This document shows positions 1 through 7,494 of a DNA stretch of 8,114 nt, piece after piece. Within the stretch, counting starts at the first letter, position 1; the number at the start of each line of letters is the position of its first letter. The stretch lies in contig CAZTGE010000170.1 in NCBI GenBank assembly GCA_964612995.1, forward strand, positions 1 through 8,114, in the 5' to 3' direction. The translations under genes were made by a program, and so were the position numbers. The stretch is from SLQH01 sp964612995. GTDB taxonomy: Bacteria > Planctomycetota > UBA11346. Under the pieces are notes generated by a model. It ran no database searches. It was given only the letters and a program-made list of their open reading frames with translations, and had not been told where the DNA came from.

Positions 1-46
1 GGGGTACGCGCCGAAGGCGCGAGGGGGTACGCGCCGAAGCCGCGAG
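1..46. repeat. Two tandem 23-bp GC-rich hairpin units
   Basis: Positions 1-23 and 24-46 are the same 23-base unit beginning GGGGTACGCGCCGAAG, differing at one base (G17 versus C40). In the first unit CGCGCC (7-12) and GGCGCG (16-21) form a perfect 6-bp stem around a GAA loop. The substitution weakens the stem in the second unit. The repeat lies beyond the 3' end of the minus-strand HAD gene and carries no convincing reading frame. The window edge may cut off further copies to the left. It looks like an intergenic dispersed repeat; I do not recognise the family. Confidence 0.7.
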
Positions 47-62
47 GGGGCAGCGCCCCCTC
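44..62 (-). terminator. Perfect 8-bp hairpin after the HAD gene, possible terminator
   Basis: GAGGGGGC (44-51) and GCCCCCTC (55-62) pair perfectly around a three-base loop, starting 17 bases past the HAD stop codon on the minus strand. No T-run follows on that strand, so it is not a textbook intrinsic terminator. It could still stop transcription or protect the 3' end of the glycosidase-HAD transcript. It may simply be part of the adjacent GC-rich repeat. Confidence 0.4.
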
Positions 63-79
63 TGCAAGGTGCCGGGTGA

Positions 80-970
80 TCAGCTCAATGCGAACGGCGG
101 CTGTTCCGGCAGCGCGGCGGCAAACGCGTCGAGCAGCTCCTGCTGCAGCGCGTCGTCGAAACCGCCGTCGAGGAACCGATCGAGCACCTCCTGCTCGAGC
201 CGCTGCCAACTGGCCGCCTCGTCGCCGGGCATGATCGGATAGAAACGGGCGCCGTTGGCCAACGCGGCCGCACGGTCGCCGGGCGCATCGCCGAGCACCA
301 GCACATGTCCGGCAGGGTATCTGCCCTCGGTGGCCATGGCGAGGTGCTCGCTCTTGGTGCCCAGCTCCTGCCCCGCTGCCGCGTCCATGAACGGCATCAG
401 GCCGTGCTCGGTCCACTCCCGGTCGATGGCATCCTGGGACGCCTGCGAGATCACCATCAGGTCGGCGTGGGCCCGCGCGCGCTCGAGCACCGGTTTGACC
501 CCGGGGAAGGGCGGAATGCCACAGACCATGTCGGCCACGCGCTCGTTGACCTCGCGGTGCCAGGCCAGGACCCGCGTCAGATCCGCGTCGCCGGTCTGCT
601 CGACCGCGTCGTGCAGGGCCGGACCGCCTAGCCGGGTCTCGCGCTCGAGCCAATCGCGCAGGCCCTGCATCCGCGGCACCGTGAAACCGCGCGCCGTCAC
701 CTCGCTCCGGCGTTCAAGCAGATCGAGCGCGATGCGTACCGCGGCGAACCTGTTGGTGCCGCGGGTGGCGCCGTAGAGGTTGACGAACTCCCACACTTCG
801 CGCGCGTAGCGGCTCACCGGTTGGAGCCGGAAATGCTTGATGAACGCCGGGCAGAAGCACTCCTTGTGCTTGATCTCCATCGCGTCGAACACGCAGCCGT
901 CGGAGTCGATGCCGATGAAGCGGTCGTGACGCGGGTGGAAATCGCGCAGGCGGTCGCGGGGGTCGGTCAT
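80..970 (-). CDS. HAD-superfamily hydrolase (probable phosphatase)
   Basis: A 296-residue soluble protein with the four haloacid dehalogenase motifs in order. Motif I is IDSDGCVFD, with the nucleophile and acid/base aspartates D22 and D24. Motif II is the serine of VISQAS (S175). Motif III is the lysine of GTKSEH (K206). Motif IV is GDAPGD, with D228 and D232 binding magnesium. The roughly 130 residues between motif I and the rest form a helical C1-type cap, which sets substrate choice. The start at 970 is favoured over an upstream in-frame codon because AGGAG lies 8 bases before ATG and the longer start would overlap the upstream gene. It begins 13 bp after the glycosidase stop, so the two are almost certainly co-transcribed. 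Members of the superfamily mostly remove phosphate groups; the substrate is unknown. The pairing suggests action on a sugar phosphate linked to the glycosidase product, which is inference. Confidence 0.85.
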   Translation of the reverse strand: MTDPRDRLRDFHPRHDRFIGIDSDGCVFDAMEIKHKECFCPAFIKHFRLQPVSRYAREVWEFVNLYGATRGTNRFAAVRIALDLLERRSEVTARGFTVPRMQGLRDWLERETRLGGPALHDAVEQTGDADLTRVLAWHREVNERVADMVCGIPPFPGVKPVLERARAHADLMVISQASQDAIDREWTEHGLMPFMDAAAGQELGTKSEHLAMATEGRYPAGHVLVLGDAPGDRAAALANGARFYPIMPGDEAASWQRLEQEVLDRFLDGGFDDALQQELLDAFAAALPEQPPFALS

Positions 971-983
971 GAACGCAGCTCCT

Positions 984-2756
984 TCAACGGGCGGCCTGGT
1001 CGAGGCGCACCGGCACACGCGCGCTCGGCGTCAGCTCGCCGAGCATGATCGCGGCCGCGGCATGCATGTGTTCGGGCGCACCGGGGTGGAAGATCGTGAT
1101 CACGGTGTCGAGTTCGTCCTCGATCGCGAACCGGTAGGGCGAATTGCTCAGCACCACCAACGGCTTGCCGCAGCGCGCGAGCAGCTCGCGCACCGCGGCG
1201 CCGCCGGGACCGTCTTTGTGGTAATAATAGGCGGTGGTGATGATCGCGTCGCAGGGCTCGTGCTCCAGGCGATAGGCCACCCGTTCGAGATCGGCCGGAC
1301 CGGGGCGATAGGGCACCTCGACCGCGGCGACGTGTTCCGTGCGCTGCGCGAGCGCCTCCCACAGCAGCCCCGGATGCGAGTAGTGGTTGTTGGCGTGCAG
1401 ATGGGTCGGGAAGACCTGCTCGACCAGCAGCAGGCGCGCGTCGCGCGCGAGCGGCAGCAGCCCGGAGCGGTCGCGCAGCACCAGCGCGCTACGCTCGGCG
1501 ATCTCGCGCGCTGCGGCCCGGGTCGTCGGCGCCGCGATCGGATCCTCCGCCGCCGCGGGGTCGACCCGGCCACCGTCTGCGGCCAGGCCCATGTCGTGGC
1601 GCATGCGCAGGATCCGCTTGACCGAAGCGTCGATGCGCGACTCGGCGATCCGTCCGGAACGCACCGCGTCGTACAGCCCCTGCCAGACCTCGAGCCGGAC
1701 CGGACCCTCGTCGCGCAGCAGCACCAGATCGCTACCGGCCTCGACCGTACGGATGCAGGCCTCGACCACGTCCCAGAGCTTGAGCACGCCGCCCATCATC
1801 ATGTTGTCGGTCTCGACCACGCCGGTGAAACCGAGCTCGCCGCGCAGCAGATCCTCGATCACCGCGCGCGTGGCCGAGGCCGGGGCCTCGTCGACGCCGA
1901 TGCCCGGATAACGGCTGTGGGCCATCATGATCGCCGGCAGACCGTGGTCGATCAGCGCCTTGAACGGACGGATGTGCAGCTCGCGCAGGGTGGCGGCATC
2001 GCAGTCGACCGCCGGCAGGCCGTGATGGGCGTCGGCGGTCGAATCCCCGCGACCGGGGAAGTGCTTGCCGGTGGCCACCAGCCCGGTCGCGGCGAAGCCG
2101 CGCAGGGTGGCCAGCGCGTGGGTGATCACCGTCTGCGGGTCGTCGCCGTAGGCACGGGTGCCGACCTCGGGATTGCGCGGGTCGACGTTCACATCGAGCA
2201 CCGGCGAGTGGATCATGTCGATGCCCACCGCGCGCAGCTGGCGGGCGATGGCGAGCGCACAGCGTTCGGTCAGCGCAGGATCACCGGCGGCGGCATAGGC
2301 CATCGGATGCGGGAACAGCCGCTGTCCGATGACGATGTCATCGACCGCGTTGCCCTCCTGATCGCAGGCGCAGTGCAGCGGCACCGGCACCGCGCGCTCG
2401 CAGGCCATGGTTCGCAGACGGTTGAGCGTCTCGGCGTACTGCGACGGGGTGCAGGCGATCGGCCGCTGATTGTCGGCATAGTCCCGGCTGGTGCCCGCCG
2501 GACGCCGCAGGCTGCGCTGTTTGAACGCCGGCAACTCCACCCCGGGCCCGAGATCCGAAAGCATCGACAGCCCGCGGAACTTGGTCGTCACCCGCAGCCC
2601 GCCGATGTGGTACCGGCGGATGAGCTCGACCACATCCGGGGTGACCACCGGCCCGCAGAAGCCGAACACGCACATCTGTCCGATCTTGTGCTCGAGGGCC
2701 ATTCGCCCCATCAGCTCGTCGACCCACCGCTCGCGCGCACCATCCGCTTCACCCAT
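984..2756 (-). CDS. Glycoside hydrolase family 3 protein, beta-N-acetylglucosaminidase type
   Basis: A 590-residue two-domain GH3 enzyme with no signal peptide, so probably cytoplasmic. The N-terminal TIM barrel (about 10-390) has the NagZ-like signatures: DQEG (132-135), and KHFPGRGDS (231-239) leading to the loop ADAHHG, whose D242-H244 pair matches the Asp-His acid/base dyad of GH3 N-acetylglucosaminidases. ETDNM follows, with nucleophile D317. A C-terminal alpha/beta domain (about 410-585) follows, as in the longer Bacillus-type enzymes rather than the roughly 340-residue proteobacterial NagZ. The family cleaves terminal beta-linked N-acetylglucosamine, often from peptidoglycan fragments. 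A few members are phosphorylases, but the acid/base His here fits hydrolysis. GGAGGG lies about 5 bases before the ATG, which supports this start. It is the first gene of a two-gene unit with the HAD hydrolase. The exact substrate cannot be read from sequence, so I do not call it nagZ. Confidence 0.87.
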   Translation of the reverse strand: MGEADGARERWVDELMGRMALEHKIGQMCVFGFCGPVVTPDVVELIRRYHIGGLRVTTKFRGLSMLSDLGPGVELPAFKQRSLRRPAGTSRDYADNQRPIACTPSQYAETLNRLRTMACERAVPVPLHCACDQEGNAVDDIVIGQRLFPHPMAYAAAGDPALTERCALAIARQLRAVGIDMIHSPVLDVNVDPRNPEVGTRAYGDDPQTVITHALATLRGFAATGLVATGKHFPGRGDSTADAHHGLPAVDCDAATLRELHIRPFKALIDHGLPAIMMAHSRYPGIGVDEAPASATRAVIEDLLRGELGFTGVVETDNMMMGGVLKLWDVVEACIRTVEAGSDLVLLRDEGPVRLEVWQGLYDAVRSGRIAESRIDASVKRILRMRHDMGLAADGGRVDPAAAEDPIAAPTTRAAAREIAERSALVLRDRSGLLPLARDARLLLVEQVFPTHLHANNHYSHPGLLWEALAQRTEHVAAVEVPYRPGPADLERVAYRLEHEPCDAIITTAYYYHKDGPGGAAVRELLARCGKPLVVLSNSPYRFAIEDELDTVITIFHPGAPEHMHAAAAIMLGELTPSARVPVRLDQAAR

Positions 2757-2930
2757 GACCGCCCTCCGAAAGTGCGATCATGCCGCTGCTGCCGGTCCCG
2801 CAAGGTCGGCAAGCGACGTCACGCGGCACTGCCCTGACAATGCGGGGGCGACCAGGCAGCGCACGCCAGACCCAGGACAACGTCACAGACGCTGCCCTGG
2901 GCCACATTGCAGGTGCCCGTTGCGGCTTTT

Positions 2931-2962
2931 GCGCCCGGTCGCCTGTAGGCTGCAGCGGGCGC
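2931..2962 (-). terminator. Hairpin just after the Hsp20 pair, possible terminator
   Basis: GCGCCCG (2931-2937 on the plus strand, GC-rich arm) pairs perfectly over 7 bp with CGGGCGC (2956-2962). An inner GCC/GGC stem can form within the 18-base loop. It begins 8 bases past the stop codon of the second Hsp20 gene. On the minus strand the bases after it are A-rich rather than T-rich, so an intrinsic terminator is not established. The placement is the main support. Confidence 0.3.
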
Positions 2963-2970
2963 CCTGGGGG

Positions 2971-3312
2971 TCAGCCGCGCGTGATCTCGATCTTCCGCGG
3001 CTTCATCTCCTTGGCCTTCGGCAGGGTCAGCCGCAAGACACCGTCAGCGACATGTGCGCTGACCTTGTCGCGATCGACTCCGTGACCGAGCGTGAACACG
3101 CGTTCGTAGCCCCGCGGCCGGTACTCGCTGTAGCTCGCTTCCCGCTCGACGCCGTGAGAGGCACGGGCGTGGATCTTGAGCTCGTTGCGCTCCAGCTCGA
3201 CGTCGACGTCCTTCTCGCTCACACCCGGGACGTCGATGCGGATCTCGTAGGCGTCGGCCAGCTCGTAGATGTCGGCGGCGGGCGCCACAGTGGGCAGGTT
3301 GGTGGTCTCCAT
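2971..3312 (-). CDS. Small heat-shock protein, Hsp20/alpha-crystallin family (second of pair)
   Basis: A 113-residue ATP-independent holdase chaperone. The alpha-crystallin domain runs from about residue 11 (PAADIYE) through the strand ending in DGVLRLTLPK (90-99), the conserved GVL signature of the family. A short tail carries an I-x-I motif (IEI, 108-110) that in this family docks into neighbouring subunits during oligomer assembly. The N-terminal arm is very short. An in-frame GTG at 3327 would add five residues, but GAGGAG lies about 7 bases before the ATG at 3312 and inside that longer version, so 3312 is the better start. The gene begins 11 bp after the stop of the upstream Hsp20 gene, so they form an operon. 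The two proteins are clearly diverged from each other, and paired sHSPs often co-assemble; co-assembly here is inference. Confidence 0.93.
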   Translation of the reverse strand: METTNLPTVAPAADIYELADAYEIRIDVPGVSEKDVDVELERNELKIHARASHGVEREASYSEYRPRGYERVFTLGHGVDRDKVSAHVADGVLRLTLPKAKEMKPRKIEITRG

Positions 3313-3323
3313 CGTGGTTCTCC

Positions 3324-3752
3324 TCACTTGTTCTCGATGGCGATACGACGGGGCTTGTCGGCTTCGCGACGGAAGATGTGGACCGTCAACACCCCGTTCT
3401 CGTACTTGGCATCCCCGCGCTCGGTATCGGCGGCGAAGGGCAGGCGCACGCTACGGGTGAAGTCGTAGTCATGACGCTCGCGCCGCAGGACCCGGGCGCC
3501 CTCGGGGACGCAGGCGGTACGCGTGCCGCGGATGGTCAACATGTCGCCCTCGAGCGAGAGCTCGATGTCCTTCTCGTCCATCCCCGGCAGTTCGGCGGTC
3601 AGCACCGCTCCGTTCTCGTCGCTGTAGAGGTTGATCGGCGGGAACTCCGAGCCCATCAGCGACATCCGTGAAGCGGGCCAGTCCCGATCGAGGGTCTCCC
3701 AGAAGCGCTCCAGGAGCCCGAAGGGGCCGCGGGAATAGTCCATGTGCACCAT
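3324..3752 (-). CDS. Small heat-shock protein, Hsp20/alpha-crystallin family (first of pair)
   Basis: A 142-residue cytoplasmic holdase. An N-terminal arm (about 1-36) with the aromatic-rich stretch GPFGLLERFWETL is followed by the alpha-crystallin domain, which starts near PPINLYSDENGAV (38-50). The domain includes LPGMDEKDIELS and ENGVLTVHI (118-126). The tail ends in an I-x-I motif (IAI, 137-139). It binds unfolding proteins under heat or other stress and hands them to ATP-dependent chaperones. AGGAG sits 6 bases before ATG at 3752. A second ATG at 3743 is possible but is less well spaced. It is the promoter-proximal gene of the Hsp20 pair and is divergent from the ribonucleotide reductase gene. 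Its leader contains a bulged hairpin and a weak sigma-54-like site; no CIRCE operator and no clear sigma-32 promoter was found. Confidence 0.94.
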   Translation of the reverse strand: MVHMDYSRGPFGLLERFWETLDRDWPASRMSLMGSEFPPINLYSDENGAVLTAELPGMDEKDIELSLEGDMLTIRGTRTACVPEGARVLRRERHDYDFTRSVRLPFAADTERGDAKYENGVLTVHIFRREADKPRRIAIENK

Positions 3753-3789
3753 GGGATTCTCCTTTCAGTTGATCGTTTCCCGGTTGCAC

Positions 3790-3813
3790 TGGTGCCATGC
3801 AGATGGCGTACCA
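3790..3813 (-). promoter_or_regulatory. Bulged hairpin in the Hsp20 leader
   Basis: TGGT-GCCAT-GCAG-ATGGC-GT-ACCA on the plus strand forms a 9-bp stem with a 2-base bulge and a 4-base loop. A further TGC/GCA pairing is possible outside it. It sits 37 bases upstream of the first Hsp20 start, so it would lie in the 5' leader if transcription begins further upstream. The Shine-Dalgarno is not inside the stem, so it is not a classical ROSE-type thermometer. It could be a transcript structure or a protein-binding palindrome. Confidence 0.4.
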
Positions 3814-3819
3814 ATCGCA

Positions 3820-3836
3820 GGCGGCTCCGGTGCCAA
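3820..3836 (-). promoter_or_regulatory. Weak sigma-54-like -24/-12 site upstream of Hsp20 pair
   Basis: Read on the minus strand, TTGGCAC is followed by CGGAG and CCGC, giving the GG-N10-GC spacing that defines sigma-54 promoters. The -24 half matches the TGGCAC consensus fully. The -12 half has only GC of TTGC. E. coli ibpB is a known Hsp20 gene with a sigma-54 promoter, so the idea is plausible, but in GC-rich DNA such a match can occur by chance. Confidence 0.2.
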
Positions 3837-4091
3837 GTGTAAAGCCAGCGCTGACAAACGCTTGCTGTCGCCTCGCGAATTCACGTCACATTTGCCAGCC
3901 ACTTTGACACACCAGGGCCGCCGAGGCTGTCTTTTCGGCCGTATTCCGTGGTCGTCCTGACCGCCCATCCGCCCGACTGCTTCTGTCCGGGCGCGATCCA
4001 GAGCTCGCGGCTTGTGCGCCGGTCCCATGGCCCACAGTCAGCCGATCGGCGTCGCGCGCAGCGCTGTGCCGATCCCACCCGGAGCCCCACC

Positions 4092-6326
4092 ATGACCGTC
4101 CAGCAGCTGCAGGAATACGTCTTCGCCAGCAAGTACAGCCGTTACCAGCCAGACCGCCGCCGGCGCGAGACCTGGCAGGAGGCCACCGCGCGGGTGATCG
4201 ACATGCACCGCCGCCACTTCGCAGCCAAGGGCATCGATGTCGACGATCTGCTCCCGATGGTCCGCGATGCGATGGAACGACGGCTGGTCCTCGGCTCACA
4301 GCGCGCGCTGCAATTCGGCGGCGATCCGGTGCTGCGCAAGAACGCGCGGATCTACAACTGCACCACCTCCTACTGCGACCGGCCACGCTTCTTCCAGGAG
4401 GCCCTGTGGCTGCTGCTCTGCGGCTGCGGCGTCGGCTTCTCGGTCCAGTGGCACCACGTCGAACGCCTGCCGGGCATCGAACGCCCACAAGGCGAAGAGA
4501 CCACTTTCGCCGTCCCCGACACCATCGAAGGCTGGGCCGACGCACTCGGAGCGCTGCTCTCCAGCTATCTCACCAGCGACCAACCCTTCCCCGAACTCGC
4601 CGGCAAGTACGTCCGCTTCGACTATTCGCAAATCCGGCCCAAGGGCGCACCGATCGCCTGCAGCACCGGCAAGGCGCCCGGGCCCGAACCGCTCAATCGC
4701 AGCATCGAGTTGATCCGCGAACTGCTCGACCGTTGCTGCACCGCCGGACGCACCCGCCTACGCCCGATCGACGCCTACGACGTGCTGATGCACGCCTCCG
4801 ATGCGGTGCTCTCGGGCGGCGTGCGCCGCAGCGCGACCATCTGCCTGTTCTCGCCCGACGACGAGGAGATGGCCGCCGCCAAGACCGGCAACTGGTTCCG
4901 CGAGAATCCCCAGCGGGCGCGCTCGAACAACTCCGCCCTGCTGCTGCGCGACAGCACCGATCGCGATCTGTTCGACCAGCTGATGCGCTCGGTGCGCGAA
5001 TTCGGCGAACCCGGGTTCGTCTGGGCCGACCACCGCGATGTCACCTACAACCCCTGCGTCGAGATCGGCCTGTGGCCGCAGATCGACGGAATCTCCGGCT
5101 GGGCCTTCTGCAACCTGTGCGAAATCAACATGGGCGCGGTCGACACCCCCGAGAAATTCGAGGATGCCGCCCGCGCCGCCGCGGTGCTCGGCACCCTCCA
5201 GGCCGACTACACCGACTTCGGTTATCTCGGCGAGGTCAGCGAGCGGATCGCCCGGCGCGAGGCCCTGCTCGGCGTGTCGATGACCGGCATGATGGAACAC
5301 CCCGACGTCGCCTTCGATCCCGCGCTGCAACGCAAGATGGCGACCGAGGTCCTCGAGATCAACGCCAGCGTGGCTGAACGCATCGGCCTGGCCCCCGCGG
5401 CCCGCGCCACCTGCGTCAAGCCGGCCGGAACCACCAGCTGCATCCTCGGCACCTCCTCGGGCATCCACCCCCACCACGCTCGCCGGTATTTCCGCCGGGC
5501 CCAGGCCAACGAAGACGAGCCGGTGGTTCGGTACTTCCAACACCACAATCCGGCCGCGGTCGAACGCTCGGTATGGAATCCCAACGCGACCGACGTGGTC
5601 ATCACCTTCTGCATCGAGGCGCGCGAATCGGCCAAGACCAAGAAGGAGCTCGACGCCGTCGACCTGCTCGAATACGTCAAGCTCACCAAGGAGAACTGGA
5701 TCGACGCCGGCCGGCGCCCCGAACGTTGTGCCGGCCCCTGGCTCAGCCACAACGTCTCCAACACCATCACCGTGCGCGACGGCGAATGGGATGCGGTCGC
5801 CGACTTCATCTACGACAACCGTGATTTCTTCGCCGGCATCTCGCTGCTGCCCGAAGGCGGCGATCTCGACTACCCCCAGGCCCCCTTCGCCGAGGTCTGG
5901 ACCGCCGACGAGATCGTCGGGCACTACGGCGTGGGCACGATCATGAGCTCGGGGCTGATCGTCGACGGCATGAAGGCCTTCGACGACAACCTCTGGGCCG
6001 CCTGTGACTGCGCGCTCGGCCGCGGTGAGGACCTCGACGCACCGATCGACCCGGCGCTGCCCAAGCGCGCCTACGAAGCGCTGCAGATCGTACGCCAGGA
6101 CAAGAAGGACTGGGTCCGCCGCGCGCGCAAATTCGCCGCAAACTACTTCGATGACGACACGCTCAAGATGACCCGCTGTCTCAAGATGGTCAACAACTGC
6201 AAATTGTGGGAAGACCTGCAGCGCGAGTACCGCAACGTCGATTACGCCCAGCTGATCGAGGAGGAGGACAACACCACCGTCGATCAGACCGTGGCTTGCG
6301 GCGGCGGCGCCTGCGAGATCATCTGA
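4092..6326 (+). CDS. nrdJ: Adenosylcobalamin-dependent (class II) ribonucleoside-triphosphate reductase, monomeric type
   Basis: A 744-residue enzyme, close to the roughly 740 residues of the monomeric Lactobacillus RTPR. It converts ribonucleotides to deoxyribonucleotides using vitamin B12 coenzyme, and so works with or without oxygen. The N-terminus has the family's YSRYQPDRRRRETWQE stretch (15-30). C90 in YNCTT and C340 in FCNL form the active-site redox pair. NPCVEIG (320-326) is the finger loop with thiyl-radical C322, plus N320 and E324. KPAGTTS (443-449) and GIHPHHARRYFRR (457-469) are family blocks. The last residues carry the swinging-arm pair C736 and C741 (CGGGAC), which passes electrons from thioredoxin. 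No ATP-cone is seen at the N-terminus. The start at 4092 is chosen because GGAG lies 7 bases before ATG. Homology is clear, but I cannot tell from sequence whether the substrate is tri- or diphosphate; length and single-chain layout favour triphosphate. Confidence 0.93.
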   Translation: MTVQQLQEYVFASKYSRYQPDRRRRETWQEATARVIDMHRRHFAAKGIDVDDLLPMVRDAMERRLVLGSQRALQFGGDPVLRKNARIYNCTTSYCDRPRFFQEALWLLLCGCGVGFSVQWHHVERLPGIERPQGEETTFAVPDTIEGWADALGALLSSYLTSDQPFPELAGKYVRFDYSQIRPKGAPIACSTGKAPGPEPLNRSIELIRELLDRCCTAGRTRLRPIDAYDVLMHASDAVLSGGVRRSATICLFSPDDEEMAAAKTGNWFRENPQRARSNNSALLLRDSTDRDLFDQLMRSVREFGEPGFVWADHRDVTYNPCVEIGLWPQIDGISGWAFCNLCEINMGAVDTPEKFEDAARAAAVLGTLQADYTDFGYLGEVSERIARREALLGVSMTGMMEHPDVAFDPALQRKMATEVLEINASVAERIGLAPAARATCVKPAGTTSCILGTSSGIHPHHARRYFRRAQANEDEPVVRYFQHHNPAAVERSVWNPNATDVVITFCIEARESAKTKKELDAVDLLEYVKLTKENWIDAGRRPERCAGPWLSHNVSNTITVRDGEWDAVADFIYDNRDFFAGISLLPEGGDLDYPQAPFAEVWTADEIVGHYGVGTIMSSGLIVDGMKAFDDNLWAACDCALGRGEDLDAPIDPALPKRAYEALQIVRQDKKDWVRRARKFAANYFDDDTLKMTRCLKMVNNCKLWEDLQREYRNVDYAQLIEEEDNTTVDQTVACGGGACEII

Positions 6327-6388
6327 CGTCGACACCGGGCTCCCGCGCCATCGCCGCCGGCCGCGGGCGCCCGGATCGGAGCACCCGC

Positions 6389-7494
6389 ATGCGGGCGCGC
6401 CGCGCCCTGCCCGGTCTGGTCATCCTGCTCGCACTCGGTGCCTGCGGCGAGCCGGTCCACGTCGAACGTTTCGGCACGGTCGACCAGGCATACCTCAGCG
6501 CGAAAGCACGTCCGGCCACCGATCGCTTCGGTTCAATGGCGGTGGCGCATCCTTCGGATCGCAAGCTCGAACGCCCACGCCTGCTCGGCCCCCGGCTGGT
6601 GGCCGGCGATGGCGCCGGTTTCCACGTCGCGCTGCCCGGCGAGCAGCTCGACGGCCGCCCCGAACAACACACCCTGCAGCTGCAGGTCGATGCCCCGGGC
6701 CACAGCCGCAGCGACACCATCACCTTCAGCGCGCCGCGCGGGCTGCGCATCGCACAGGCGGCCTACCGCGCGGGCGATCGCGCGGAACCGCCCGATTGGC
6801 ACCTCACCGGCGACGTCGCGATCGCGCTCAGCGACTGGCCGGATGGCCCGGCCACGGCCCGGCTGTTCGCACGTGACGGCACGGTGCTCGACAGCTGCAC
6901 CTTCACCATCGACCGCGCGCGTCTGGCGCGGGTGGCCGACCCGGCCGACCGGGCCGAACTGGCGGTGTGGATCGCCGACGCCAACCGCCCCGATCCGATC
7001 TGGGGCAAGCTGCCGCGTTGGAGCAATCTCGACCGTGCGCTCGACCGCCCGACCGCGCGTGGCGCGGACTGCGCGGTTTCGTTCTGCGCGCCTACCACAA
7101 CGCCCAGCTCGAGCGACTGCAACCCTACACCGTCCACATCCCCGGCACCCTCGACCTCGAAGCGCCCTGCCCCCTGCTGATCCACCTCCACGGCTCGGGC
7201 GGCGACTACCGCAACCTGGTCAGCGACCGGGTCGCGGGCCAGGACTTCACCACCGCCCCCATGCTGATGGTCGGACCCGGCGCCTTCCGCTATCAGGAAT
7301 ACCGTGGCATGCCGCTGCAGGAGATCCGTGCGATCATCGCCGACGTGAGGATGAAGTACCCGGTCGATCCGGACCGCATCTACATCCAGGGCATCAGCCT
7401 CGGCGGCCGTGGCGCGCTCGAGGTCGCGGCCTTGTTGCCCGACACCTTCGCCGGCGTCAGCGCCCACGGCGTCTACGGCGTCCAACGTCAATAA
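6389..7494 (+). pseudogene. Frameshifted and truncated lipoprotein with C-terminal esterase (alpha/beta hydrolase) domain
   Basis: GGAG lies 7 bases before ATG at 6389. The protein opens with a lipoprotein signal, MRARRALPGLVILLALGAC, with lipid-attachment C19. A roughly 190-residue domain I do not recognise follows. Around 7046-7064 the sense frame shifts back by one base: the first frame degenerates into a Ser/Thr/Pro run, while the other continues with LRGFVLRAYHNAQLERLQPY and an alpha/beta hydrolase of the polyhydroxybutyrate-depolymerase-like type. That part has the oxyanion motif HGSGG (7189-7203) and the nucleophile elbow GISLGG with its serine at 7396-7398. It then ends at a TAA only about 30 residues later, before the catalytic Asp and His expected in this fold. 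The break coincides with the start of an attC-like site. It lies 62 bp after the reductase gene. One missing base could be a sequencing error, but the lost C-terminus makes a defunct gene likely. Confidence 0.75.

Larger units (their letters stand above)
3753..4091. other. Divergent intergenic region between Hsp20 pair and ribonucleotide reductase
   Basis: These 339 bases hold the control regions of both flanking transcripts. I see no supported gene. An open frame continues upstream of the reductase ATG to 3948, but its sequence does not resemble the family and no ribosome site supports it. On the plus strand TTGACA (3904-3909) could be a -35 element, yet no good -10 follows at 17-18 bases. 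I found no NrdR box and no cobalamin riboswitch core, either of which might be expected for a B12-dependent reductase. Confidence 0.6.

Noticed and set aside
969..2837. Long plus-strand open frame (about 620 residues) opposite the glycosidase
   Set aside because: It is the antisense shadow of a GC-rich gene with clear GH3 motifs; its composition is rich in Arg, His, Gly and Ala, with no family features.
3948..4091. In-frame N-terminal extension of the reductase
   Set aside because: It has no ribosome site, it does not resemble the family, and the ATG at 4092 has GGAG at good spacing and begins just before the family's N-terminal block.
3753..4091. Cobalamin riboswitch or NrdR box ahead of the B12-dependent reductase
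   Set aside because: I looked for the B12-box core and for paired NrdR palindromes and found neither; a lone GCCACT near 3897 is not enough.
4758..6335. Long minus-strand open frame (about 525 residues) opposite the reductase
   Set aside because: It overlaps the well-supported class II reductase on the other strand and shows only valine/glycine/aspartate-rich shadow sequence.
7017..7024. GTTGGAGC as a left attC R' box that would place the esterase fragment in its own cassette
   Set aside because: It lies inside continuous coding sequence, lacks a hairpin upstream, and does not fully match GTTRRRY.
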